From Conidiobolus incongruus B7586 (taxonomy: Eukaryota; Entomophthoromycota; Entomophthoromycetes; Entomophthorales; Conidiobolaceae), in the NCBI GenBank assembly GCA_000697335.1, contig JNEM01015507.1:1-12512 (forward strand): DNA of 12,512 bases, read 5' to 3'. The notes below the pieces were generated by a model, which was given only the letters and a program-made list of their open reading frames with translations, searched no databases and had not been told where the DNA came from. Numbering within the stretch: position 1 is the first letter of the stretch; every line of letters starts with the position of its first letter. This document shows, piece by piece, positions 1-8,623 of this stretch. The position numbers and the translations under genes are program-made.

Positions 1-740
1 TTTAATAAATTATATAAATAAATATATTATTACTAACTTAAATAATATTTTTTGATTCTTGAAGTTCTGGATATATTTAAATATTATATAATATTTAAAT
101 TTAATATATTTATATCTTATTTATTTTTTTTAATAATTCTTCAATTTTTTATTAATTATTAATGAATAAAAAATTGAAATATATTTGCTATCAACTTATA
201 ATAAACCAATAGTAATATTTTGTAGTAATATTTTATATTAATTTATATTAATAACTATTCAATTATAAGGAGTTTTAATTAATATGAATCAAATTAGTAA
301 TAAAATAAAATTTTTGCAAAAATTCTTTTTGATTATCTATTAATATCAAATTTAAGATATAAATTACTTAATAATTGCCTGCTATTAGATTTTTAAATAT
401 CATAAATAAATCAATATTTTGTGCGTTAATAAAATTTAAAATAATACTCTAAATTTCAATCTTTTTGTTTATTTATCTAGGATTTAGGTATTGTTTTTTA
501 GTTATTTGGGGTTAATATTATTATTTTGATCAGAAAATGAAAGAATATTAGGCTTATTTCAATATTAATTAATATTAATTATTTGAATTAAAATAATTTA
601 AAAAATTAATGCAAAAAATCAAATAATATATCATTAGTTGTATACGAAAATTTATCAATATATATTGAAACAAATAATATATTAAATTATTATTTTAAAT
701 ATTGTCGTTAATATAAATAAGACAATATTATCATATACAT

Positions 741-761
741 TGAATATTGAATATTGAATAT
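741..761. repeat. 7-bp tandem repeat, three copies
   Basis: The unit TGAATAT is repeated three times head to tail, followed by a degenerate fourth copy. It is a simple slippage repeat with no evident function. Confidence 0.8.
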
Positions 762-1718
762 TGATATAATTATTGTTGACATGAACCAAATTTAAAATTT
801 CAGAAATTGGAAATTGTCAAGTCAACCTTTTATTCATTAAAAACAAGCCATTAAAGTATTTTACGTTTATAATAATATAAAAAATATCTCAGTTGAATCA
901 TCATCATTTCAAAATTTCAATATTTACTATTCAAGGAAAATTCTTATTTAAGTATTACTTAAGTATCTATTGCCAAAAATGTGTGATTTTATCCATAGAT
1001 CACAGAAATAATAAAATATTTTGTATTATGGAAAATCTGATACTATAATTGAAACCTTATTATATAGAAACCCAAATAAATTTGAATTATTTGATTAACA
1101 AGTTAAATATTACGTTATTATATGGAAAAATAAATTTATTATATTTTAAGGAATTAAAAATGATTATTAATTAAAATTTTATCACAAATATTTAATAATC
1201 AAATGAAAAATTCCCTTTAAACCTCAGATGTATATTTAAGTATATAAATCTTAAATATATAAAAAAATATATCATAATAATTTATTATTTCAAACCAAGA
1301 TGTTTTTATAGTAAGACTATTAGGTAAAAGTGCTATTATAAAAATTAATTTTGAACTTGAATTGATTTTAGCATTAAAAATATAATAAAGATATTTTAAT
1401 CAAATTAATATTAGAAATCAGTAATAGGCTAAATAATGGTTATTCAGTGCATTTATGATTACTGAAAATGGATAAATTCAGATCAACGATTCTTTTTTCT
1501 TGATTAGTTATATCAAGGACATTTCATGATTAAATATTCAATTAATGCAAAAAATTATTCAATATTGATTTATTGACCATGATATATCCAAATCATTTAA
1601 TCTTTATAACAGTTACTTTGTTATTGAATACAAGTTACTTGGTATTGATGAACAATTTGACCAAAAAAACTATAATTTAGATTTGATGGATCCTAATACC
1701 TCACGTTTATTTATCAAT

Positions 1719-1754
1719 TTTATCCAATAAAATAGAATATTCGAATTGGATAAA
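1719..1754. repeat. Short perfect inverted repeat (10-bp arms)
   Basis: TTTATCCAAT at 1719-1728 is matched by its exact reverse complement ATTGGATAAA at 1745-1754, with a 16-bp spacer that itself contains the palindrome GAATATTC. It could form a small hairpin. No poly-T run or neighbouring gene end suggests a terminator, and in such AT-rich DNA it may be chance. Confidence 0.5.
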
Positions 1755-2216
1755 TTAAGTTGAGAAAATAGAATTTATTTGCCAATTCACTGTTTTTATC
1801 AATAACCGTATCGATTATACTATAAATTGAATTTATTAAATTTATTAAGTTTTATTTGAACCAAATAATATTAAATTTTATTATCTGTTAGTGATTAAAA
1901 AAGATAGAAAATTTATTATTTAATAACTAACTCAAACTAAAGCAAATTCTATATACTATTTTGGCAAAATATAACTCAAAAATATTTATGTTTTTTGAAT
2001 TATTCATTACCATTTAATTAATCTAGAAATTTGCCAAATATGATTGAACAAATACTCAAATTCACACAATCAAAACATTGGATGAAACTGAAAGAAAATT
2101 TCAATGGATACAAATTACACAATTTTAAAACTAGTATTTTGATACAGGAAAGCAAAGGATCAATCTGACCATAAATGTTGAATCCTTTATGACAGTATTC
2201 GTAGAACTTTCCATGT

Positions 2217-2265
2217 AAAAATCACTATTTAAACGGTGGCATGATCAGATTTCAAAGTTTATCTG
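2217..2265 (+). promoter_or_regulatory. Conserved promoter block of first PTR2 gene
   Basis: The 11-mer ACTATTTAAAC (2224-2234) starts 145 bp before the ATG and occurs identically before the second transporter, where it starts 147 bp before the ATG. Both are preceded by AAAAAT. Over 42 aligned bases (2224-2265) without gaps I count 31 matches. The core TATTTAAA resembles a TATA element. TTATC at 2259-2263 (GATAA on the other strand, full AGATAA) lies exactly 35 bp from the motif start in both genes and matches the WGATAR site of fungal GATA nitrogen regulators. Conservation is seen; the TATA and GATA roles are inferred. Confidence 0.55.
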
Positions 2266-2368
2266 TTCAAGCTTTTCGTCTAGAGTACTAACGTAATATT
2301 GTAACTTTGTTTAACTTAGCTATTTGCTTGCCTTATATTTATTTCAATAATTATTTTTGTTAATCACT

Positions 2369-3967
2369 ATGTCGCAAGACTTCGGAGATTTGGAATCACC
2401 TACTCGTCAGGTAGAAAAACAGGTACATTCTCCTAGCGAGGAAGCTACCTATATCTATGGTCCTATTCCTGGGTCTGCTTGGATTGTTATTATTACCGAA
2501 TTGTGTGAACGTTTATCTTTCTATGGTGCCTCTATTTTATTTATCCCATATATGATTAATGTCTTGGGCTTTTCTACTCAAGAAGCTTCAGCTATTAATC
2601 GTGGTTTCACTTTCTTCGCCTATTTTACTGTCATTTTCGGTGCCTATCTGGCTGATGCGTATGTTGGAAAGTTTAAGGCTATTTTCTACTCTGCGATTTG
2701 GTATACGATTGGTTTGATTATTTTATCCGCAACTGCTTCTCCCGCTGGTCTCGCTGCCGGTGCCGGTAGAGCTGGTTTCATTGTTTCGGCCTACGTATTT
2801 ATTGCATTCGGTATGGGTGGTATCAAGTCCAATGTATCTGCTTTTGCTGCTCTTCAAGTTCCTCAAGAAGATGTTCCGACTGGTAGAAAACCCAATGAAT
2901 TTTATGGTTACAACTTGACTGTTGAACGTATTTTCCGTTTCTTCTACTGGTCTATTAATATGGGTGCCTTTATTGGCATGCTGGTCTGCCCCATCATCAC
3001 AAAGGTTACTGCTGATAAAGACAATGAAATACTTAAAAATGGTAACTATGGTGCAACTTTTGCCTTCCCTGCCTGTGTTTTCGTTGCAGGTACCATCATA
3101 TTCTCATTGGGTAGAAACAAATTCAAGGATACTGAGATTAAGGTTAATCCTATTATCAAAGCTCTCAAATGCATTAAATATGCTATTACTCATCGTGGTT
3201 CCAACCCTAGTGCCCAACACTTCTTAGATAACGCTAAGGTCGATGATAAGACTACCGTTATGTGGGATCACAAATTCGTTGATGATCTCAAAAAAACTCT
3301 CAAAGCTTGCAAGGCTTTCTTGTTTTATGGATTCTATTGGGCTCTTTACAACAATATGACTGACTCTTTCATTATCCAAGGTATGCACATGAATCGTCCT
3401 GAGTGGCTGACTTCAGAACAACTTATCTTGGTAAGTGCTCTTGTTTTGATCATCTTTCTTCCCTTATTCGATTATATTATTTTCCCTGGTTTGCATAAAA
3501 TGGGTATCAAATTAGGACCACTTCGTAGAATTTGTATTGGCTTCGCCCTTTGCACTCTTTCTATGGCTCTTGCCGCTATCTTCCAAGCCAAAGTTTATGC
3601 ATCCGGCCCATATAAAGATTTCACTGGTCCTGAGGTTGAAGGTATTCCCTCTAAACAAATTCCTAATTTACAAAATGATTTCCCTATCTGGTGGCAAATC
3701 ATTGTCTACTTCTTGATGGCTGTTTCTGAAATCTTCGCCTCCGCCACTGGTTTGGAATTTGCCTTCAAGTACGCCTCCGAAGAACTCAAGTCCTTTGTCA
3801 TGGCTCTTTTCTTATTCACCAACTGTATTGGTTCCCTCCTCGGTATGATTGTTGCCATCTGGTCCGCTGATCCCTACTTCACCTGGTTATTCACTGGTGA
3901 AGCAGCTGTCATGGGTGTTGTTACTATCATCTTCAGTTGGATGTTCTTCAACAAGGATGAAGAATAA
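2369..3967 (+). CDS. PTR2: PTR2-type proton-coupled oligopeptide transporter, copy A (532 aa)
   Basis: Predicted plasma-membrane symporter importing di- and tripeptides with protons (POT/PTR2 family, major facilitator superfamily). Seen in the protein: a short hydrophilic N-tail of about 30 residues; the family motif ExxER at E44-E47-R48 followed by SFYG; GAYLADAYVGK at 91-101 (TM2-3 signature); GMGGIKSN at 148-155 with K153; FYWSINMGAF at 192-201, matching the FYxxINxG signature; a charged cytosolic linker at about 250-312 between the two six-helix halves; and SEIFASATGLEF at 453-464 in the TM10 region. About 12 membrane segments fit, with a larger outer loop at about 410-438. At 532 aa it is somewhat shorter than yeast Ptr2 (about 600 aa), mostly from short tails. 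The start is ATG 2369: it aligns with the start of the paralogue, and an in-frame stop at 2348-2350 leaves no earlier ATG. No intron is needed. It is tail-to-tail with copy B. The substrate is inferred from family only. Confidence 0.93.
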   Translation: MSQDFGDLESPTRQVEKQVHSPSEEATYIYGPIPGSAWIVIITELCERLSFYGASILFIPYMINVLGFSTQEASAINRGFTFFAYFTVIFGAYLADAYVGKFKAIFYSAIWYTIGLIILSATASPAGLAAGAGRAGFIVSAYVFIAFGMGGIKSNVSAFAALQVPQEDVPTGRKPNEFYGYNLTVERIFRFFYWSINMGAFIGMLVCPIITKVTADKDNEILKNGNYGATFAFPACVFVAGTIIFSLGRNKFKDTEIKVNPIIKALKCIKYAITHRGSNPSAQHFLDNAKVDDKTTVMWDHKFVDDLKKTLKACKAFLFYGFYWALYNNMTDSFIIQGMHMNRPEWLTSEQLILVSALVLIIFLPLFDYIIFPGLHKMGIKLGPLRRICIGFALCTLSMALAAIFQAKVYASGPYKDFTGPEVEGIPSKQIPNLQNDFPIWWQIIVYFLMAVSEIFASATGLEFAFKYASEELKSFVMALFLFTNCIGSLLGMIVAIWSADPYFTWLFTGEAAVMGVVTIIFSWMFFNKDEE

Positions 3968-4059
3968 TCTCTTGCTTCATAATTGGATTATGGTTCTCAA
4001 TCAGATTAGTTACAGCATGACTTTGGATCAAGCACAATTTGAATTTTATCGACTATGTG

Positions 4060-4065
4060 AATAAA
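4060..4065 (+). terminator. Candidate poly(A) signal for copy A
   Basis: AATAAA lies 93 nt after the stop codon. The paralogue has one at a similar distance (about 88 nt). In DNA this AT-rich the hexamer is common, so this is a weak positional call. Confidence 0.3.
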
Positions 4066-4734
4066 TTATTTACAAAACACTACAATAATATTAATTACAT
4101 TATAATATCATTAAAATGTTGAAATAATAATATCTATTTGATATAAATCACATTAGATTAATTCATTTTATAAAAGAAAATATTTTTATATTTTAAAAAA
4201 TATAATCCAAAATTTAATAATAGTATCTTATTACAATGTATATACTCTGGTATTCATATTGAATTTTCTAGATTTACAAATAATAAATGAAGTATGCAAT
4301 ATTTTACTTATTATATACTCTAATAAAAGTTCGAAAATCTTTACAAGCATTTGTGGCTAATATGATGAATTAAGTTTCATTCATAAATATAATAATTTCT
4401 ATGATTTTATTAATTTTTCAATATATTTTCACACATTTGATATCGATTATGGTTTTAATACACCTAGTAAATATTTTTTATCATAAATTAGCATTAAATA
4501 TTAAATATACAAATCAAAGGATACCAAAATGTTTTTATTTATTACCCATGATTGTATATTCGACTATATTTTCTCTAGTATTGTAATGCTATATATATAT
4601 GTTTAAATATTCTATTATTTAAATAAAAATAAAAAATAAAACAATTTTGATTATATATTTATCTTATCAAAAATTTTATTACTTTTTAAATTAATATTAA
4701 AATATTTATTGATTTGTGATTGATAATAACCTTT

Positions 4735-4825
4735 CCCATACATTTGGCAAGGACCCCCTGAAGCTAAAAAAAATCTTCGCGACTACCAAGGAGATAGGAA
4801 CAGGTACTTCGGGAAACACAGATCC
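4735..4825. other. G+C-richer island of unknown nature
   Basis: About 90 bp rich in C and G sit abruptly inside very AT-rich spacer, including GGACCCCCTGAAGC, CTTCGCGACTACC and GGTACTTCGGG. A small stem GAAG/CTTC flanks an A-run at its centre. I see no tRNA fold, no 5S rRNA match, no convincing snoRNA boxes and no long frame. It could be a fragment of a mobile element or a small RNA gene. I do not recognise it. Confidence 0.35.
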
Positions 4826-5420
4826 ATTATATGATTTAACAAATTCATGAAAGCAATATTTTGGTCTAAATAAAGGAAAAAACAAATATTAGTATATATG
4901 ACTCATTCTAAGAAAATTGTTATTATTAATGAAACTCTTTACAATTGATACAATTAAATTCAATAAAAAATAAATAATAAAAAATCCAAAAAATTAGATA
5001 TAGAATAAAAAGCCCAAGATTTGAATTATTGTTTAAAAATAGTAATATTTTTGATAAATTTGCATAGTGATTCAGTAATTTGTTGGAGAAATATTATTAA
5101 ATATATTTGGATTTTATCAATTTATAACTGAGTAACAAACGCTGGAAACTAACTCATATTAATTGGTCAACTATTTATATTAAACCAAACAATCTATTCG
5201 GATATCTTATATCAAAATTTAATTAGCATTATATACCAGAATATCAACCATAAATTAATAAGTTTCTACGATATAATTCTATCAAATTTCGGTATTAAAA
5301 ATTTGAACTTTGGACTTAATTATTTTTGATATAATTGAATGATATTTAAGGGTAACAATAATTATTGTTCTTTTTTCTCAACAATTATTATAAGGGGAAA
5401 AATTGTATATTGATTCTATT

Positions 5421-5442
5421 TATATATATATATATATATATA
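5421..5442. repeat. (TA)11 microsatellite
   Basis: Eleven uninterrupted TA units lie in the spacer between the two transporter genes. A length-variable simple repeat with no gene adjacent. Confidence 0.9.
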
Positions 5443-6213
5443 GATTAATTATACTAAACTGAATATATGTATTTATTTTTATTTCAAGGATTAAAAAAAA
5501 TATATTATTGGAATAAGAACATTAATTTGAAATTTTATTAAAAATTGTGAAAATTAATTAAAAATAATAAATTGTCATTCTTAAATGAAAAATATAGTAT
5601 TTAATAATTAATTTAAAAGTATGAATTGATATTAAAATCTTTGACAAGTAGAAAATATATGAATAAATTAACAAATCATCTTCTCTAAAATGAATGATAT
5701 AGATTGATGTATATTCTTGATTATTTTTAATAAAAAGCAATAACCTGGAAAAAAACTATTACTGATAATTGTACAGGTGTTATTTTGAATATAATAAAAT
5801 TTGATAAATTAGCTAAACATAATATTTCATTATTAATATAATTCACCAATCTATCATAAACATAATAATATTTAAAAATAATCCCGCGATAAACTGAAAA
5901 CATAATAAAATTTGAAAAATAATATAATATAATATTGATAAAACTAGTAATTAAATCATCACATTTAGATAAAGATAAATTTTATTTTAAATAGGATGAA
6001 TTATTGAGATTTTATTCAAGTGGAATTTGGATTAGGTAGGAAATTTAAATTTAATATTGAGTTCAAATAAATTAAACATTCAGAATGAATTAAATTGTTA
6101 AATATTAATAATTTGATAATAGGTATATTGATTGAGTATATAAGAAATAATAAAATAAATAAAAATGATTAAAATAGTGAAAATAAATAGGGTTTTTTAA
6201 AAATATTTACTCA

Positions 6214-6219
6214 TTTATT
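6214..6219 (-). terminator. Candidate poly(A) signal for copy B
   Basis: AATAAA on the minus strand lies about 88 nt past the stop codon, a distance similar to that seen for copy A. Weak, because the hexamer is frequent in AT-rich DNA. Confidence 0.3.
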
Positions 6220-6306
6220 AAAGAGAGAATAATTAAATAATCAATGAAAAAAGTGATTGAAAATTAAAATTTTGTTAATTACATAATAATATTATGAATG
6301 AAGTGC

Positions 6307-7911
6307 TTATTCGTCATCCTTGTTGAAAAATATCCAACTGAAGATGATAGTAACAACACCCATGACAGCTGCTTCACCAGTGAATAACCAGGTGTAGTGA
6401 GGATCAGCGGACCAGATGGCAACAATCATACCGAGGAGGGAACCAATACAGTTGGTGAATAAGAAAAGAGCCATGACAAAGGACTTGAGTTCTTCGGAGG
6501 CGTACTTGAAGGCAAATTCCAAACCAGTGGCGGAGGCGAAGATTTCCGAGACAGACATCAAGAAGTAGACAATGATTTGCCACCAGATAGGGAAATCATT
6601 TGGTAAATCGGAGATAGAGTCGGGATCAATACCTTTAACCTCAGGACCAGTGAAGTTGTAGTAAGGGCCAGTGGAGTAAACCTTAGATTGGAAGATAGCG
6701 GCAAGAGCCATAGAAAGAGTGCAAAGGGCGAAGCCAATACAAATTCTACGAAGTGGTCCTAATTTGATACCCATCTTGTTCAAACCAGGGAAAATAATAT
6801 AGTCGAATATGGGAAGGAGGATGACCAAAACAAGAGAGTTGACAACGTTGAGTTGTTCTGAAGTCAGCCACTCAGGACGACTCATATGCATACCTTGGAT
6901 AATGAAAGAGTCAGTCATATTGTTGTAAAGAGCCCAATAGAATCCATAAAACAAGAAAGCCTTGCAAGCAGTGAGAGATCTCTTGAGATCATCAACGAAC
7001 TTGTGATCCCACATAACGGTAGTCTTATCATCGACCTTAGCGTTATCTAAGAAGTGTTGGGCATTAGGGTTGGAACCACGGTGAGCAATAGCGTATCTGA
7101 TACATTTGAGAGCCTTTGTAAGAGGGTTGACAGTGATTTCAGTATCCTTGTATTTGTTTTTACCCAATGAGAATATGATGGTACCTGCAACGAAAACACA
7201 GGCAGGGAAGCCGAAAGCGGCACCAAAGTTACCATTTTTAAGTATTTCATGGCCTTTAACAACGGTAGTCTTAGAGATGACAGGGCAGACAAGTTGACCA
7301 ATGAAGGCACCCAAGTTGATGGACCAGTAGAAGAAACGGAAAATACGTTCAACAGTCAAGTTGTAACCATAAAATTCATTGGGTTTTCTACCAGTCGGAA
7401 CATCTTCTTGAGGAACTTGAAGAGCAGCAAAAGCAGATACATTGGACTTGATACCACCCATACCGAATGCAATAAATACATAAGTTGCGACAATGAAACC
7501 AGCTCTACCGGCACCGGCAGCGAGACCAGCGGGAGAAGCAGTAGCAGCCAAAAGAACCAAACCAATAGTATACCAGATAGCAGAGTAAAGGATAGCCTTA
7601 AACTTTCCAACATAGCCATCAGCCAAAGTGGCACCGAAAATGACAGTAAAATAGGCGAAGAAAGTGAAACCACGATTAATAGCTGAAGCTTCTTGAGTAG
7701 TAAAATGCAAAACCTTAACCATATAACGGATGAACATTAAAGAAGCACCATAAAAGGATAAACGTTCACATAATTCAGTAATAATGACGATCCAAGCAGA
7801 CCCAGGAATAGGACCATAGACATAGGTGGGTTCTTCACCAGGAATGTACACTGGTTTTTCGGTTTGACCTTGATAAGCAGTCGATTCCAATTCTTTGGAG
7901 TCGTGAGACAT
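6307..7911 (-). CDS. PTR2: PTR2-type proton-coupled oligopeptide transporter, copy B (534 aa)
   Basis: Paralogue of copy A with the same predicted role: plasma-membrane import of di- and tripeptides driven by protons. All family marks are kept: ExxER (E46, E49, R50) followed by SFYG, GATLADGYVGK at 93-103, GMGGIKSN at 150-157, FYWSINLGAF at 194-203, and SEIFASATGLEF in the TM10 region. The proteins differ at roughly 78 positions (about 85% identity), concentrated in the N-tail (two residues longer here), residues around 57-72, the segment near 211-233, around 353-370, and the outer loop near 412-440. The start ATG at 7911 gives MSHDS, aligning with MSQDF of copy A. A possible 5' intron adding four residues is discussed in the findings. 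A solo LTR lies 372 bp upstream. No disabling change is seen, so both copies appear functional. Whether their substrates differ cannot be told from sequence. Confidence 0.93.
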   Translation of the reverse strand: MSHDSKELESTAYQGQTEKPVYIPGEEPTYVYGPIPGSAWIVIITELCERLSFYGASLMFIRYMVKVLHFTTQEASAINRGFTFFAYFTVIFGATLADGYVGKFKAILYSAIWYTIGLVLLAATASPAGLAAGAGRAGFIVATYVFIAFGMGGIKSNVSAFAALQVPQEDVPTGRKPNEFYGYNLTVERIFRFFYWSINLGAFIGQLVCPVISKTTVVKGHEILKNGNFGAAFGFPACVFVAGTIIFSLGKNKYKDTEITVNPLTKALKCIRYAIAHRGSNPNAQHFLDNAKVDDKTTVMWDHKFVDDLKRSLTACKAFLFYGFYWALYNNMTDSFIIQGMHMSRPEWLTSEQLNVVNSLVLVILLPIFDYIIFPGLNKMGIKLGPLRRICIGFALCTLSMALAAIFQSKVYSTGPYYNFTGPEVKGIDPDSISDLPNDFPIWWQIIVYFLMSVSEIFASATGLEFAFKYASEELKSFVMALFLFTNCIGSLLGMIVAIWSADPHYTWLFTGEAAVMGVVTIIFSWIFFNKDDE

Positions 7912-8016
7912 GATAATGAACTGAAAAGCGAGTTAAAGAGATATAAAAGGAAAGGTGATCAGTTCAGTAAGACGCAAGTCAATACTATAATGGGAATGAG
8001 AAGCTAATAATTTAAG

Positions 8017-8066
8017 CTGATAAGGTTTGCAATGTCAATATACCATGGTTTAAATAGTCAATTTTT
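8017..8066 (-). promoter_or_regulatory. Conserved promoter block of copy B
   Basis: Reading towards copy B, AAAAAT is followed by ACTATTTAAAC at 8058-8048, starting 147 bp before the ATG. TTATC at 8023-8019 begins exactly 35 bp after the start of the 11-mer, as in copy A. The GATA-type site reads GATAAG on the plus strand (8019-8024). The remainder of the leader is diverged from copy A, so this block stands out as retained. Its TATA-like and GATA-factor roles are inferred from sequence resemblance. Confidence 0.55.
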
Positions 8067-8279
8067 GATTATTTGGAGGTTTAGACTCTTGAGATTATTA
8101 GATGTGTGGTAAACTGGATGAAATCAAATATTGGGAGAATAATTTATTTTGAATATTTGTCAACTTTTATCCAATATATTCCCAATATAGTTAATTCAGA
8201 GTTCATACAGTTCAATGATTTATTCAAAATTGACTTGGAAATTTAACAGTTCTCATAATAAAATGAGTCATTATGCGAG

Positions 8280-8283
8280 CTAT
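8280..8283. repeat. Left target-site duplication of the solo LTR
   Basis: CTAT directly abuts the left end of the LTR and is repeated at its right end (8620-8623). A 4-bp duplication is within the range known for Ty3/Gypsy elements. Confidence 0.6.
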
Positions 8284-8619
8284 TAACACGTCTTGGGAAA
8301 GCCGTGTCCGGAATAGTATAAGCAAAAGGGAGAGATCTAGGGAATTCCAGGTAAAGGTTAGGGAGATAGGGGGTTTATTGGTTTAAGCCAAATAGCTGGG
8401 AGGACCCAGATCGAACTCCTTCTCTTCTAGTATAGCTCTGTTTCTGGGTTCTATATATAGTGCATAGAGTAGTAGGTTTCTGGAGTTTTCTGGAGGGTTG
8501 TATCATTAGCTGATTAAAGGATAGGGTTGAAGTGGTTGGTCACATGAGGGGGGGAATGACCCTTATATTCAGTTGAAGTAAGCATATTACGTGGGAGGAG
8601 AGTCACCTGACTCGTGACA
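8284..8619 (-). mobile_element. Solo LTR, probably Ty3/Gypsy-like (fossil)
   Basis: A 336-bp segment clearly richer in G+C than its surroundings, bounded by the 4-bp direct repeat CTAT at 8280-8283 and 8620-8623 (likely target-site duplication). On the minus strand it begins TGTCACGAG and ends GACGTGTTA, short imperfect inverted termini. In that direction a TATA-like CTATATATAG (8460-8451) is followed about 70 bp on by AATAAA (8379-8374), the U3-R-U5 order expected of an LTR. No internal retrotransposon region lies on either side, so it is best read as a solo LTR left by LTR-LTR recombination. The family rests on terminus style and the short target repeat and is tentative. The exact flanking repeat suggests it is not ancient. 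Confidence 0.7.
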
Positions 8620-8623
8620 CTAT
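8620..8623. repeat. Right target-site duplication of the solo LTR
   Basis: CTAT abuts the TGTCACG terminus and matches 8280-8283. Four bases can match by chance, but the positions coincide with the compositional borders and the inverted termini. Confidence 0.6.

Larger units (their letters stand above)
1..2216. other. AT-rich intergenic region, no gene seen
   Basis: This stretch is overwhelmingly A+T with dense stop codons in all frames, and no open frame here carries a recognisable motif. Small structures only: a 7-bp tandem repeat near 741-761 and a short inverted repeat at 1719-1754. The part from about 1430 to 1850 is slightly less AT-rich but gives no convincing reading frame or RNA gene. 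The promoter of the first transporter begins just to its right. Confidence 0.7.
3968..6306. other. AT-rich spacer between the convergent transporters
   Basis: This 2.3 kb spacer separates the stop codons of the two transporter genes. The first 25 bp or so after each stop still look alike (both contain TTCATAAT followed by ATTATG), after which the flanks are unrelated. Short open frames of about 60 codons at 4401-4586 (+) and 5558-5740 (-) have the Ile/Tyr/Asn/Leu-rich make-up of random AT-rich DNA and I do not call them genes. The only conspicuous content is the G+C-richer island near 4735-4825 and the TA run at 5421-5442. Confidence 0.7.
2369..7911. repeat. Large inverted duplication (two 1.6 kb gene arms)
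   Basis: The two transporter genes form an imperfect inverted repeat: arms 2369-3967 and 6307-7911 with a 2339-bp spacer. Homology extends about 25 bp past each stop codon and, in a separate block, into the promoters at about -145. The spacer and outer flanks show no further similarity that I can see. This is the footprint of an inverted segmental duplication or of a duplicate that was re-inserted in reverse. Confidence 0.85.

Noticed and set aside
2357-2368. Upstream extension of copy A by four residues from a TTG
   Set aside because: The codon is TTG, not ATG, and the paralogue aligns from the ATG at 2369.
4401-4586. 61-codon open frame on the plus strand
   Set aside because: Composition is that of random AT-rich DNA (Ile, Leu, Tyr, Phe), with no motif and no flanking promoter or homologue in the window.
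4735-4825. tRNA or 5S rRNA in the G+C-richer island
   Set aside because: No acceptor stem or T-loop consensus could be laid on it, and it does not resemble 5S rRNA.
5558-5740. 60-codon open frame on the minus strand
   Set aside because: Same random AT-rich composition; nothing supports expression.
7249-7686. 145-codon open frame on the plus strand across copy B
   Set aside because: It is antisense to a clearly conserved transporter and reflects its codon bias; no family features.
8284-8619. Small gene or ncRNA in the G+C-richer segment upstream of copy B
   Set aside because: Inverted termini, flanking 4-bp repeats and the TATA/AATAAA order fit an LTR better, and no frame is convincing.
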